Positions 16,142 to 25,139 of a DNA stretch of 64,000 nucleotides are shown here, one piece after another (position 1 is the stretch's first letter; every line of letters begins with the position of its first letter). The DNA comes from Prauserella aidingensis. Its GTDB lineage: Bacteria; Actinomycetota; Actinomycetes; Mycobacteriales; Pseudonocardiaceae. The position numbers were made by a program, and so were the translations under genes. The stretch lies in contig NZ_JAMTCN010000024.1 of the NCBI RefSeq assembly GCF_024171865.1, positions 18,506 to 82,505 on the forward strand. The letters are read 5' to 3'. Under the pieces are notes generated by a model. It was given only the letters and a program-made list of their open reading frames with translations, was not told where the DNA came from and made no database searches.

Positions 16142-18657
16142 CGGCTCACCACCTCCGGCACGCCCAGCATCACGGGCACGGGCTGGTCACGTTCGGTCTC
16201 GAAGGCGATCGTCGGGTCCGGCGCGCCGGGTGCGTTCACGAACGACGTGAACCGCGCCAGCTTCTCCGGATCCTCCAGCACGCCCTTCCACTCGTCCTCG
16301 TAGTTCGCGACGTGCTCGGCCATCGCGGCCTCCAGCTCGTCGCAGATCCCGAGGCTGTCCTCGACGACCACCGCGTACAGGTGGTCGAGTCCGCCGTCCA
16401 GTTCGTCGAGCCACGCCGCCGTGCGCTGCAGCCGATCCGCGGTGCGCACGTAGAACATGAGGAACCGGTCGATGATCCGGACCAGCTCGTCGGTGTCCAC
16501 ACCGGACACGAGCAGGTCGGCGTGCCGCGGCACCGCACCGCCGTTGCCGCCGACGTACAGGTTCCAGCCGTGTTCGGTCGCGATGATGCCGAAGTCCTTG
16601 CTGCGGGCCTCGGCGCATTCCCGCTGGCACCCCGAGACGCCGGACTTGAGCTTGTGCGGCGACCGCAGCCCGCGATAGCGCAGCTCCAACTCCACCGCGA
16701 GGCCGACGCTGTCCTGCTGGCCGTAACGGCACCACGTCGTGCCGACGCACGACTTCACCGTGCGCAGCGCCTTCCCGTAGGCGTGGCCGGATTCGAAGCC
16801 GGCGTCCACGAGCCGCCGCCAGATCTGCGGCAGCTGGTCGACCGTCGCGCCGAACAGGTCGACGCGCTGCCCACCGGTGATCTTGGTGTAGAGGCCGAAT
16901 TCCTTCGCCACCTCGCCGAGCACGATCAGCTTGTCCGGCGTGATCTCCCCACCCGGCACCCGCGGCACCACCGAGTACGTGCCGTTGCGCTGCATGTTCG
17001 CCAGGAACCGGTCGTTGGTGTCCTGCAGGGTCGCCTGCTCACCGCCGAGGACGTGGCCGTTGCCGAGGGTGGCCAGGATCGACGCCACGGCGGGTTTGCA
17101 GACGGCGCAGCCCGTGCCGGTGCCGTGCTTGGCGATCAGCTCGCTGAACGTCGTGATCCGCGTGGCACGGACGATCTCGAACAGTTCGGCACGCGACTGC
17201 GTGAAGTGCTCGCACAGCGCGGTCGACTGCTCGATCCCGCCCGCCGCGAGCAGTTTGCCGAGCATCGGCACGCACGAGCCGCACGAGGTGCCCGCCCTGG
17301 TGCAGCTCTTGATCGCCCCGACGCTGTCGCAGCCGTCGTCGTGGATCGCCGCGTTGATCGCACCCTTCGTGACCGCGTTGCACGAGCAGATCTGGGCGTC
17401 GTCGGACAGCGCCTCGACACCGACGGCGTCCCCGCCACCACCCGCGGGTCCGATCAGCGCCGCGGGGTCGGCAGGCAGTTCACCGCCGACCAGCGACCGC
17501 AGCAGGTTGTACTCGCTCGCGTCGCCGACGAGGACGCCGCCGAGCAGCGTCGTCGCGTCGTCGGACACCACGAGTTTCTTGTACGAGCCGTTCACCGCGT
17601 CGTTGAAGACGACCTCGAGCGACCCCTCGGTCGCCGCGTGCGCATCGCCGAAACTGGCGACGTCGACGCCCATGAGCTTGAGCTTCGTGGACGTGTCCGC
17701 TCCGGGGAACGAGGCCTCCCTGCCCAGCAGCGTCGCCGCGGCGACCTCGGCCATCGAGTAGCCCGGCGCGACGAGGCCGTACACGCGGCCTGCCACCGAG
17801 GCGCACTCGCCGACGGCGAAGATGTCCGGATCGCTGGTGCGGCACGTCTCGTCGGTGAGCACGCCGCCGCGCTCGCCGAGTTCGAGCCCCGCCTGGCGGC
17901 CGAGGTCGTCCCGCGGCCGCACCCCCGCGGAGAACACGAGCAGGTCGACGTCGAGTTCGGTGCCGTTGCCGAGGCGTGCCTGCAGCCGGTCGCCGTCCTG
18001 CGCGATCGCCGACGTCGACGTTCCGGTGTGGACGGTCACGTCGAGGTCGGTGATCAGCCGGTTCAGCAGCCCACCTCCGCCGTCGTCGACCTGCAGGGGC
18101 ATCAGCCTCGGCGCCATCTCGACCACGTGCGGTGACAGGCCCATGTCCCGCAGTGCCTTCGCGGCCTCCAGGCCGAGCAGTCCGCCGCCGACCACCGCCG
18201 CGGCGGGCCTGCCGCGACGCTGCCGGGCCCGCTCCACCGCCGCGCGGATGTCGTCGAGATCCTCGATGGTGCGGTACACGAACACGCCGGGCAGGTCCTT
18301 GCCCTCGACCGGCGGGACGAACGGGCGCGACCCCGTGGCCAGCACCAACGCATCGTAGTCCTGCACCCGGCCGCTGCGGGTCGTGACCCGCTTGGCGTCC
18401 CGGTCGATCGACTCGACGGGGTCACCCAGCACCAGGTCCACCAGTTCGTCACCGGCGTACTCGGCACCCGGCAGGACCAGCGCGTCCGCGTCCCACGTGT
18501 CCACATAGGACGTCAGTACGACCCGGTCGTAGGCGGGCCGGGTCTCCTCGCCGAACACGACGACCCGCCACGTCCCGTCGACGTCGTCACTGCGCAACGC
18601 CTCCACCAGGCGGTGGGCCACCATGCCGTGCCCGGCGACCACCAACGTTCGACTCAT
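16138..18657 (-). CDS. nirB: Assimilatory NAD(P)H nitrite reductase large subunit NirB
   Basis: 839 residues. An FAD/NAD(P)H pyridine-nucleotide-disulfide oxidoreductase part (start LVVAGHGMVAHRLVE, second dinucleotide site VVGGGLLGLEAA) is followed by a BFD-type [2Fe-2S] domain with C424, C426, C459 and C462. The C-terminal sirohaem/[4Fe-4S] domain has C637, C643, C677 and C681. It reduces nitrite to ammonium by six electrons in the cytoplasm. ATG at 18657 has GGAGG ten bases upstream. First gene of nirB-nirD-nnaR-cbiX and preceded by a GlnR-like box. Confidence 0.95.
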   Translation of the reverse strand: MSRTLVVAGHGMVAHRLVEALRSDDVDGTWRVVVFGEETRPAYDRVVLTSYVDTWDADALVLPGAEYAGDELVDLVLGDPVESIDRDAKRVTTRSGRVQDYDALVLATGSRPFVPPVEGKDLPGVFVYRTIEDLDDIRAAVERARQRRGRPAAAVVGGGLLGLEAAKALRDMGLSPHVVEMAPRLMPLQVDDGGGGLLNRLITDLDVTVHTGTSTSAIAQDGDRLQARLGNGTELDVDLLVFSAGVRPRDDLGRQAGLELGERGGVLTDETCRTSDPDIFAVGECASVAGRVYGLVAPGYSMAEVAAATLLGREASFPGADTSTKLKLMGVDVASFGDAHAATEGSLEVVFNDAVNGSYKKLVVSDDATTLLGGVLVGDASEYNLLRSLVGGELPADPAALIGPAGGGGDAVGVEALSDDAQICSCNAVTKGAINAAIHDDGCDSVGAIKSCTRAGTSCGSCVPMLGKLLAAGGIEQSTALCEHFTQSRAELFEIVRATRITTFSELIAKHGTGTGCAVCKPAVASILATLGNGHVLGGEQATLQDTNDRFLANMQRNGTYSVVPRVPGGEITPDKLIVLGEVAKEFGLYTKITGGQRVDLFGATVDQLPQIWRRLVDAGFESGHAYGKALRTVKSCVGTTWCRYGQQDSVGLAVELELRYRGLRSPHKLKSGVSGCQRECAEARSKDFGIIATEHGWNLYVGGNGGAVPRHADLLVSGVDTDELVRIIDRFLMFYVRTADRLQRTAAWLDELDGGLDHLYAVVVEDSLGICDELEAAMAEHVANYEDEWKGVLEDPEKLARFTSFVNAPGAPDPTIAFETERDQPVPVMLGVPEVVSR

Positions 18658-18725
18658 GACTCACACCTCCGCCGATGACTGCGTTCCATGCTCACCAGTG
18701 GTCGTATCCGGACCACTTCCGTCGT

Positions 18726-18741
18726 GTTTCCGCGGCGTTAC
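18726..18741 (-). promoter_or_regulatory. GlnR-type binding site upstream of nirB
   Basis: On the minus strand the site reads GTAAC, six bases, GAAAC, a full match to the actinomycete GlnR half-site pair (gTnAc-n6-GaAAc). It lies about 70-84 bases upstream of the nirB ATG. The match and the target, a classic GlnR regulon member, support nitrogen-limitation activation. Confidence 0.65.
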
Positions 18742-18796
18742 CAACAGTTCCCTTTCCAGTTCAGGGTCTGTGACGCCCCGGGCGCAGGCGCGCGGC

Positions 18797-18862
18797 CCGC
18801 GTGCTCGGGGTGCTCGGGCGCTCGGGAGCTCGGGGTGCTTACGGTGCTCGGGGTGCTCACAC
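18797..18862. repeat. Short CTCGGGGTG-type repeats between narK and nirB
   Basis: GTGCTCGGGGTGCTC and close variants recur about five times in 65 bases and run into the 3' end of narK. Read on the minus strand it lies directly after the narK stop (18857), ahead of the nirB promoter. I see no hairpin of terminator type here; it may be neutral slippage sequence. Confidence 0.6.
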
Positions 18863-20245
18863 GCGCGCATACGCGAGGCTCGGCGCGCGGTCCACCGCGA
18901 AGCTCGTGCGGAGGTAGAACCACCACGTGGTGGCCATGCACCCGCCGTAGAAGACGAGGATCGCGATGAGCGCGGGCGTCAAGGTGCCTCCGCCTTCGAG
19001 GGAGAACTTGAAGACGAGGTTCACCAGCACACCGCCGAACGCACCGAGTGCACCCGCCACGCCGACCACCGCGCCCGCCTGCCGCTTCGCCGACTTGGCG
19101 ACCGCGTCCGGGTCCACGCCGATGTCGGCGTTCTTCTTCGCCTCCTCGGCGAAGATCATCGGGATCATCCGGTAGGTCGACCCGTTGCCGATCCCGGTCA
19201 GCACGAACAGCAGGATGAACGAACCGAAGAACAGCGCGAAGCTCTGCTGCGCGACGCTGACCATCACGCCGACCGTGCCGATCGCCAGCCCCGCGAAGTT
19301 CCATTGCGTGATGCGGCCGCCGCCGAACCGGTCGGCGAGCCAGCCGCCGATCGGCCGCGTGGCCGACCCGATGAGCGCGCCGAGGAACGCCAGCCCGACG
19401 AACGCGGTGTACTCGGAGAACGTGAGCTGGATCAGCGAAGGGAAGGCGAACGAGAAGCCGATGAACGATCCGAACGTTCCGATGTAGAGGAAGGACATCA
19501 CCCACGTGTGCTTGTTGCGCAGCGCGATGCGGTAGGAACTGCCGTCCGGCCTCGCCGAGGTGATGGAGTCCATCATCGTCCACGAGCACGCAGCCGCAAT
19601 GACGATCAGCGGCATCCACATCAGCGCCGCGTAGGCGAGGTTGACACCGGTGCCGATGCTGATCACCAGCGGTACGAACAACTGCGTGACGGCGACACCC
19701 AGGTTGCCGCCCGCCGCGTTGAGCCCCAGCGCGAGGCCCTTCTTGCCCTCGGGGAAGAAGAACGAGATGTTGCTCATCGACGACGAGAAGTTGCCGCCGC
19801 CGAAGCCCATCGTGGCCGCCGTGAGCAGGAAGAACCAGAACGGTGCCTGCGTGGTCACCGCGACGATCAGCATGATGCACGGGATGAGCAACAGGGACGC
19901 GCTGATCGTCGTCCACGCGCGCCCGCCGAACTTCGGGATCGCGAACGTGTACGGCACCCGCAACAGCGAACCGACCAGGTTCGGGACGATGATGAGCCAG
20001 AACGTCTGCCCCACACCGAAGTTCACCCCGGCCTCGCCGAGGTTGACCACGACGATGCTCATCAGGATCCACACGTTGAAGCCGAGGTGTTCGGCCAGGA
20101 TCGAGAAGCCGAGGTTGCGCCAGGCGACCTTCTTGCCGACGGCGTTCCAGAACGACGGGTCCTCGGGTTCCCAGTTGTCGATCCACCGTCCTCGTCGCCG
20201 GGCGAGCGTGGGCTCCTCGGCCGATGTCTCTGGTGCGAGCGTCAT
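18857..20245 (-). CDS. narK: NarK-family nitrate/nitrite transporter
   Basis: 462-residue MFS protein with about twelve membrane helices. After a soluble start (RGRWIDNWEPEDPSFW) it shows the first nitrate signature GFGGGNFSSSMSNISFFFPE near helix 5 and a second glycine-rich stretch (VVGVAGALGAFGGVLVN) near helix 11, both typical of NarK/NasA transporters. It should import nitrate or exchange it for nitrite. ATG at 20245 follows a strong GAAGGAGA; an earlier in-frame start at 20323 is unlikely. It lies between nirB and the nitrate reductase genes in the same direction but has its own promoter region. Confidence 0.92.
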   Translation of the reverse strand: MTLAPETSAEEPTLARRRGRWIDNWEPEDPSFWNAVGKKVAWRNLGFSILAEHLGFNVWILMSIVVVNLGEAGVNFGVGQTFWLIIVPNLVGSLLRVPYTFAIPKFGGRAWTTISASLLLIPCIMLIVAVTTQAPFWFFLLTAATMGFGGGNFSSSMSNISFFFPEGKKGLALGLNAAGGNLGVAVTQLFVPLVISIGTGVNLAYAALMWMPLIVIAAACSWTMMDSITSARPDGSSYRIALRNKHTWVMSFLYIGTFGSFIGFSFAFPSLIQLTFSEYTAFVGLAFLGALIGSATRPIGGWLADRFGGGRITQWNFAGLAIGTVGVMVSVAQQSFALFFGSFILLFVLTGIGNGSTYRMIPMIFAEEAKKNADIGVDPDAVAKSAKRQAGAVVGVAGALGAFGGVLVNLVFKFSLEGGGTLTPALIAILVFYGGCMATTWWFYLRTSFAVDRAPSLAYARV

Positions 20246-20321
20246 GGAAGTCTCCTTCGGCGTGACGGGCGTCGTGCGGTGGCCGGTCGCGGCGTCGCCG
20301 CACCCGGCGTGACGTGCGATC

Positions 20322-20345
20322 ACGGTAGGAATCGGCTGTTTCAGG
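20322..20345 (-). promoter_or_regulatory. Shared regulatory motif upstream of narK
   Basis: On the minus strand CCTGAAAC, six bases, TTCCTACCGT. The same two words occur upstream of nasA (24131-24175), there 27 bases apart. GAAAC is a GlnR half-site; TACCGT could serve as a -10 element. NnaR is the other candidate binder. Confidence 0.45.
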
Positions 20346-20470
20346 TGGCCGCGCCCGCGATTCCGGCCGTGCTACCCGGTGCTCACTACGGGCGGCGGTG
20401 GCTGTGAGGTCGCGGCCACGGCTCGGCGCCGCACCGTGGGATGCCCTGCAGGCGGGACCGCGCTTCTCGG

Positions 20471-21922
20471 CTAGTCGGTACTGGTGAGCCACTCGGCGAT
20501 GCCGCACACCGCGTCCCGGCAACTGCCGCACCCGGTGCTCGCACGGGTCCGCTGCGCGATCTCATCCACTGTGGACGCTCCGCCACGGTAGGCCTCGATG
20601 ATCTTGGCCTTGCTGACGGAGTTGCACCGGCAGACGATGGCCGAACCGGGCAGGTCGGCCGGACTGGCCGCCGCGGGTGCCGCCGACGGCATCGCCCGGC
20701 CGAGCAGCAGCGCGAGCCGGTCCTCGGGAACCCGCACCCCGCGGTCGTAGAGCTGGGTGATCGTCGCCGCCGCATCGGGCACACCGAGCACGATGGCGCC
20801 CGCCACCTTCTCGTCGCGCACCACCAGCTTGGCGTAGCGGCCGCGCGTCGGATCGTCGAGGCACACGACCTCGGTGTCGTCGTCGGCCGTGTCCGCGGTG
20901 ACCGCCGTGTCGCCGAGCGCCGCGACGTCCATCCCCTTCGCCTTGAGCCGCGTGACGACCGACGTCCCGCGGTAGCGCGACGCGGTATCGGCGCCGGTGA
21001 GCAGGTCGGCCAGCACCCCCGCCTGTTCCCACGCGGGCTGGACGAGCCCGGGCGGCGCCGCGGGGTGCCTGCAGCAGTCGCCGAGGGCGTGGATCCGGCC
21101 GTCACTGGTGCGCAGGGCGTCGTCGACGACCACGCCCCGGTCGACGTCGAGTCCCGCGTCGGCGGCGAGGCCGGTCTCGGCGCGGACCCCGGTCGACACG
21201 ACCAGCAGGTCCGCCTCGACGTGGCTGCCGTCGTCGAGTTTCAGCCCGTCCCCCGGCAGGTACTTCGCGCCGCCCCTGCCGAGGCGGAAGTCGATGCCGA
21301 ACCCTTCCAGTGTGCGGGCGAGCACGCGGCCCGACCCCGGGTCGAGCTGCCGCTCCATCGGATACGGCGCGGGGTGGACGACCGTCACGCGGTTGCCCCG
21401 GCCCGCGAGGCCGCGCGCGGCTTCCAGGCCGAGCAACCCGCCGCCCAGCACGGCGACCGGAGCGCCCACCTTCGCCGCGTCGAGGATCCGGTCGCAGTCG
21501 TCGAGGTTGCGGAACGCCAGGGCGCCCTCGGCGAGCTCGCCGTCGTCGCCGACGAGGCCGTCCACGGGCGGCACCCACGGCCTGCTTCCCGTCGCCAGCA
21601 CGAGCGAGTCGTACGCCACGGCGGTGCCGTCGTCCAGCTCGACCGTCCGGTTGCGACGGTCGATGCGCCGCGCCGCCACGTTCAGCCGGAGATCGACGTG
21701 GTTGCGCTCGGCCCAGCCGTCGTCGTGCAGGCGCACGCTCCCCGGCTGCATGGTCCCCGCCACCACTGCCGACAGCAGTACCCGGTTGTAGGCGGCGTGC
21801 GGCTCGGCGCCGACGACCGTCAGCGCGACCCGCTCACCCTCCGGATCCCGGCGGCGGATCTCGTCGGCGAGCCGCGCGCCCGCCATGCCGTAGCCGACGA
21901 CGACCACTCTGCGCGCGGTCAC
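20471..21922 (-). CDS. FAD-dependent NAD(P)H oxidoreductase with [2Fe-2S] domain, electron donor of nitrate reductase
   Basis: 483 residues resembling the N-terminal half of NirB. The FAD site is VVVVGYGMAGARLADEI, the NAD(P)H site AVLGGGLLGLEAARGLAGRG, the second FAD motif GRIHALGDCC. A C-terminal BFD-like [2Fe-2S] domain carries C431, C433, C465 and C468. It lacks sirohaem cysteines, so it cannot reduce nitrite; its gene overlaps the molybdoenzyme gene by four bases (ATGA), so it most likely passes electrons from NAD(P)H to that nitrate reductase, as NasB/NasC-type subunits do. Reading it as a second NirB would be wrong. Confidence 0.88.
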   Translation of the reverse strand: MTARRVVVVGYGMAGARLADEIRRRDPEGERVALTVVGAEPHAAYNRVLLSAVVAGTMQPGSVRLHDDGWAERNHVDLRLNVAARRIDRRNRTVELDDGTAVAYDSLVLATGSRPWVPPVDGLVGDDGELAEGALAFRNLDDCDRILDAAKVGAPVAVLGGGLLGLEAARGLAGRGNRVTVVHPAPYPMERQLDPGSGRVLARTLEGFGIDFRLGRGGAKYLPGDGLKLDDGSHVEADLLVVSTGVRAETGLAADAGLDVDRGVVVDDALRTSDGRIHALGDCCRHPAAPPGLVQPAWEQAGVLADLLTGADTASRYRGTSVVTRLKAKGMDVAALGDTAVTADTADDDTEVVCLDDPTRGRYAKLVVRDEKVAGAIVLGVPDAAATITQLYDRGVRVPEDRLALLLGRAMPSAAPAAASPADLPGSAIVCRCNSVSKAKIIEAYRGGASTVDEIAQRTRASTGCGSCRDAVCGIAEWLTSTD

Positions 21923-24096
21923 AGCGCCTCACCCGCTTCCTGCTCCGCCGCACGGGCCGCGACGAGCCGGGCCGCGCACACCTTGAACTCGGGCATCCGG
22001 CTGGTCGGGTCGAGCACGGGATTGGTGATGAGGTTGGCCCGCTGCCCGCCCGGGAAATGGAACGGCACGAACACGACGTCCGGCCGCATCGACGGCACGC
22101 ACCGCACCGGCGCGGTCACGGCGCCGCGGCGGGACTCGACGACGGCGACCTCGCCCGCGGCGAGCCCTGCGCGCGCCGCCGTGTCCGGATGCACCTCGAT
22201 GTGGGCGTCCGGCACGACGTCGGCCAGCTCCGGAACGGCCCGCGTCTGCGCCCCCGACTGGTAGTGCTGCAACACCCGGCCCGTCGTGGCCTGCAGCGGG
22301 AACTCCGCGTCCGGCGGCTCGGCGGGTCCGGTGTGGTCGACGGCCACGAAACGCGCGCGGCCGTCGGAGTGGGCGAAGCCGTCGAGGAACAGGCGGGGCG
22401 TGCCGGGGTGATCCGCCTCCGGCACCGGCCAGTGCAGGGCCTCACCGGCGCGCAACCGGTCGTAGGTCACGCCCGCGTAGTCGGCGGGACCGCCCGCCGA
22501 CGCGGCCCGCAGTTCGGTGAAGACCTCCTCGGCGTCGGCGGGGAACCGGCCCGCGGGCTGGCCGAGCCGCTCGGCCAGCCCTGCGAGGACGTCGAGGTCG
22601 CTGCGCACCCCCTCCGGCGGGTCGATGGCCTTGCGGCGCAGCAGCACCCGCCCTTCGAGGCTGGTCATCGTGCCGTCCTCCTCGGCCCACTGGGTCACGG
22701 GCAGCACGACGTCGGCCATCGCGGCGGTCTCGGACAGCACGACGTCGGCGGCGACGAGGAGGTCGAGCGCGCCCAGCCGGTCGGCCACCCGCTGCGAACG
22801 CGGCGCCGACACGACGACGTTGCTGCCGAACACGAGCAGCGCCTTCGGCCCTCCGGCCTCGCCGAGCGCGTCGAGCAGCTCGTAGGCCGACCGGCCGGGT
22901 GCGGGCAGCGAGTCCGGCTCGACGCCCCACACGCGCGCCACGTGCTCCCGCGCCGCCGGGTCGGCGAGTGTGCGGTAACCGGGCAGCTGGTCGGCCTTCT
23001 GGCCGTGCTCCCGGCCTCCCTGACCGTTGCCCTGACCAGTCAGGCAGCCGTAGCCGGAGCCGCGGCGCCCCGGCAGGCCGTGCGCCAGCGCCACGTCGAT
23101 CCAGGCGCTCACCGTGTCGACGCCGGTGGCGTGCTGTTCCGCACCCCGCGCGGTGAGCACGTACGCGTTGCGCGCCCCCGCGAGTCTGCGGGCGAGCGCG
23201 CGCTGGTCGGCGGCGCTGACGCCGGTGATGCGCTCCACGTGCTCGGGCCAGTACCGGGCGACGGTCCGCCACATGTCGTCGAAGCCGGCGGTGCGTTCGG
23301 CCACGTACGCCTCGTCGAGCAGCCCCTCGGCGACGGTCGCGTGCAGTACGCCGAGCGCCAGCGCCAGGTCGGTGCCGGGCGCGGGCGCGAGGTGCACGTC
23401 GGCCTGCTCGGCGGTCGGCGTGCGCCGCGGGTCGACGACGACCAGTCCGCCCTTGGCGGCCGCACCCTGCAGGTGCTGCAGGAACGGCGGCATCGTCTCC
23501 GCCGGGTTCGAGCCGACCAGGACGATCACGTCGGCGCCCGTCAGGTCCGTCATCGGGAACGGCATGCCCCGGTCGACGCCGAACGCCCTGATGCCCGCCG
23601 CCGCGGCCGACGACATGCAGAACCGGCCGTTGTAGTCGATCTGCGACGTCCCGAGCGCCACCCGTGCGAACTTGCCCAGCAGGTAGCTCTTCTCGTTGGT
23701 CAGCCCACCGCCGCCGAAGACCGCCACGGCGTCGCGCCCGTGCTCGGCCTGCAGCTCGGTGAGCCGGGCCGCGACGAGGTCGAGCGCCTCGTCCCAGCTC
23801 ACGGGGCGCAGCTCGCCGTCGATGCGGACGAGCGGGGTGGTCAGCCGTGCCGGGGAGTCGAGCAGCGAGGCCGACGTCCAGCCCTTCTGGCACAACCCGC
23901 CGCGGTTGGCGGGGAACTCCCGCGGGGCGACCTCGACTGTCGGTGTGACCTCGGCGGTCGCCGTGAGGGACATGCCGCACTGCAGCGCGCAGTACGGGCA
24001 GTGCGTGTCGGTCCGCGCCCCGTTCGCCTCCGACGGCACGGGCCGCTCGTCCGTACCGGGACGGGAATCGGACGGGGTGTCGGCTGTCAGCGTCAA
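21919..24096 (-). CDS. nasA: Assimilatory nitrate reductase, molybdopterin catalytic subunit
   Basis: 725 residues of the DMSO-reductase superfamily. The N-terminal [4Fe-4S] ligands are C33, C36, C40 and C69 (HCPYCALQC, LCQKGW). The Mo-bis-MGD domain follows (FGGGGLTNEKSYLLGKFAR, YNGRFCMSSA with a cysteine likely ligating Mo, VGSNPAETMPP) and the C-terminal barrel has TTGRVLQHYQSG. It reduces nitrate to nitrite in the cytoplasm; no Tat signal is present. The start is a TTG at 24096 six bases after a perfect AGGAGG, which decides it. It is followed by its FAD/[2Fe-2S] partner. Confidence 0.92.
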   Translation of the reverse strand: MTLTADTPSDSRPGTDERPVPSEANGARTDTHCPYCALQCGMSLTATAEVTPTVEVAPREFPANRGGLCQKGWTSASLLDSPARLTTPLVRIDGELRPVSWDEALDLVAARLTELQAEHGRDAVAVFGGGGLTNEKSYLLGKFARVALGTSQIDYNGRFCMSSAAAAGIRAFGVDRGMPFPMTDLTGADVIVLVGSNPAETMPPFLQHLQGAAAKGGLVVVDPRRTPTAEQADVHLAPAPGTDLALALGVLHATVAEGLLDEAYVAERTAGFDDMWRTVARYWPEHVERITGVSAADQRALARRLAGARNAYVLTARGAEQHATGVDTVSAWIDVALAHGLPGRRGSGYGCLTGQGNGQGGREHGQKADQLPGYRTLADPAAREHVARVWGVEPDSLPAPGRSAYELLDALGEAGGPKALLVFGSNVVVSAPRSQRVADRLGALDLLVAADVVLSETAAMADVVLPVTQWAEEDGTMTSLEGRVLLRRKAIDPPEGVRSDLDVLAGLAERLGQPAGRFPADAEEVFTELRAASAGGPADYAGVTYDRLRAGEALHWPVPEADHPGTPRLFLDGFAHSDGRARFVAVDHTGPAEPPDAEFPLQATTGRVLQHYQSGAQTRAVPELADVVPDAHIEVHPDTAARAGLAAGEVAVVESRRGAVTAPVRCVPSMRPDVVFVPFHFPGGQRANLITNPVLDPTSRMPEFKVCAARLVAARAAEQEAGEAL

Positions 24097-24130
24097 CGGG
24101 CACCTCCTGCTGGTCGCCGGCGTCCGGCCG

Positions 24131-24183
24131 ACGGTAGGAAGCGCGTGTTACCCGGAAATGCGCTGATGTTTCAGGCGTTTGAC
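24131..24183 (-). promoter_or_regulatory. nasA promoter region: GlnR-like box and motif shared with narK
   Basis: On the minus strand GTCAA, six bases, GAAAC (24168-24183) matches the GlnR half-site pair in nine of ten positions. Downstream lies TTCCTACCGT (24131-24140), identical to the narK upstream word, 35 bases before the TTG start. Confidence 0.55.
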
Positions 24184-24259
24184 GTTGCTCCGCGACCTCC
24201 GAGAGGACGCGGTGAGCACGAAGGCACGTGCGCACGCAGGCCTTGCGGCTACGCGGCCC

Positions 24260-24643
24260 CTAGTCGAAGAAGCCGTAGACCGTGCCGATCCGGCCCTGGT
24301 CGAACACAGCGACGTCCCTGCCCGTGGCCGCAGCCGGGCCGCCGAACGGGCCGAAGCTCCACTCGAAGTGCGCAAGACCATGGTGGCCGTGCACCACGCC
24401 GAGCACGAAGCCGAAGTCGGGGAACTGCTCCTGCCAACCCGCGACGTAGGCATCGATGGCCGACGTGCCTCGGATCGAGGTATTGGGGTCGACGTAGCAC
24501 GCGTCGGCGGCGAACACCTCGGACCCGAGCGCCTGCCTGATGTCCGGGTTCCGTTCGTTCCACACCGCGATGTAGGCCGCCACCAGGTCGGTGACGTTCG
24601 CACCGTTCTCGTCCGTCACGTCCGAATCCGTGGGGGAAGTCAT
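24260..24643 (-). CDS. SnoaL/NTF2-like fold protein
   Basis: 127 residues with the cone-shaped NTF2/SnoaL pattern: LVAAYIAVWNERNPDIRQAL, CYVDPNTSIRGTSAIDAYVA, then HHGLAHFEWSFGPFG and the end FDQGRIGTVYGFFD. Proteins of this fold bind small hydrophobic ligands or act as polyketide cyclases and hydrolases; nothing here fixes the substrate. It diverges from a MerR regulator 48 bases away that probably controls it. Confidence 0.75.
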   Translation of the reverse strand: MTSPTDSDVTDENGANVTDLVAAYIAVWNERNPDIRQALGSEVFAADACYVDPNTSIRGTSAIDAYVAGWQEQFPDFGFVLGVVHGHHGLAHFEWSFGPFGGPAAATGRDVAVFDQGRIGTVYGFFD

Positions 24644-24659
24644 AGCGGCATCCTCGACG

Positions 24660-24681
24660 TTGAGACCGGTGTGAAGGTCAA
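24660..24681. promoter_or_regulatory. Candidate MerR-type operator between the SnoaL and MerR genes
   Basis: The minus strand has TTGACC followed by a long spacer that contains GACC-N8-GGTC, reaching towards the SnoaL start. A dyad within an over-long spacer is the arrangement MerR activators use. Assignment rests on position. Confidence 0.4.
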
Positions 24682-24690
24682 GGAGGAACC

Positions 24691-25104
24691 GTGCACATCG
24701 GAGAGCTGAGCCGCCGGACCGAGGTCCCGGCCCACCGGCTGCGGTACTACGAAGCGAAAGGTCTGCTGCGACCGGACCGCACCGGGGCCGGATACCGCGT
24801 GTACGACGAGTCGGACGTCGTCACGGTGCAGCAGATCCGACACCTCCTCGAGGCCGGGCTCTCGACCGAGGACATCGCGTACCTGTTGCCCTGCGCCACC
24901 GGCGAGACCCCCGAACTGGTCGGCTGCCCGGAACTACTGGCAGCCATGAGGCGCCGGCTGCGTCGCTTGGACGACCGGGTGGAGACACTGAACCGCTCCC
25001 GGGCGGCGCTGACGCACTACATCGACGAGGCCGCCCGGCTCGGCGGCGAGACGTACGGCCCGTTCGGCGCGACCGCGACCGGGCGGCAACCGACCCCCAC
25101 CTGA
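24691..25104 (+). CDS. MerR-family transcriptional regulator
   Basis: 137 residues. The winged helix is at 1-70 (HIGELSRRTEVPAHRLRYYE, AKGLLRPDRTGAGYRVYDES, IRHLLEAGLSTEDIAYLLPC), then a coiled-coil (about 85-120) for dimerisation. Cysteines occur at positions near 69 and 80 but not in the metal-sensor pattern of MerR/ZntR, so the inducer is probably organic. GTG at 24691 with AAGGAGGAACC directly before it. Divergent from the SnoaL-like gene. Confidence 0.88.
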   Translation: MHIGELSRRTEVPAHRLRYYEAKGLLRPDRTGAGYRVYDESDVVTVQQIRHLLEAGLSTEDIAYLLPCATGETPELVGCPELLAAMRRRLRRLDDRVETLNRSRAALTHYIDEAARLGGETYGPFGATATGRQPTPT

Positions 25105-25139
25105 GCTGCGCGGGACCGCGGGCCCGGAGCGACCTTGGG

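Noticed and set aside
20471..21922. Second nitrite reductase large subunit
   Set aside because: Only 483 residues; sirohaem/[4Fe-4S] cysteines are missing.
21310..24540. 1076-codon plus-strand open frame
   Set aside because: Antisense to nasA and its partner; no recognised domain.
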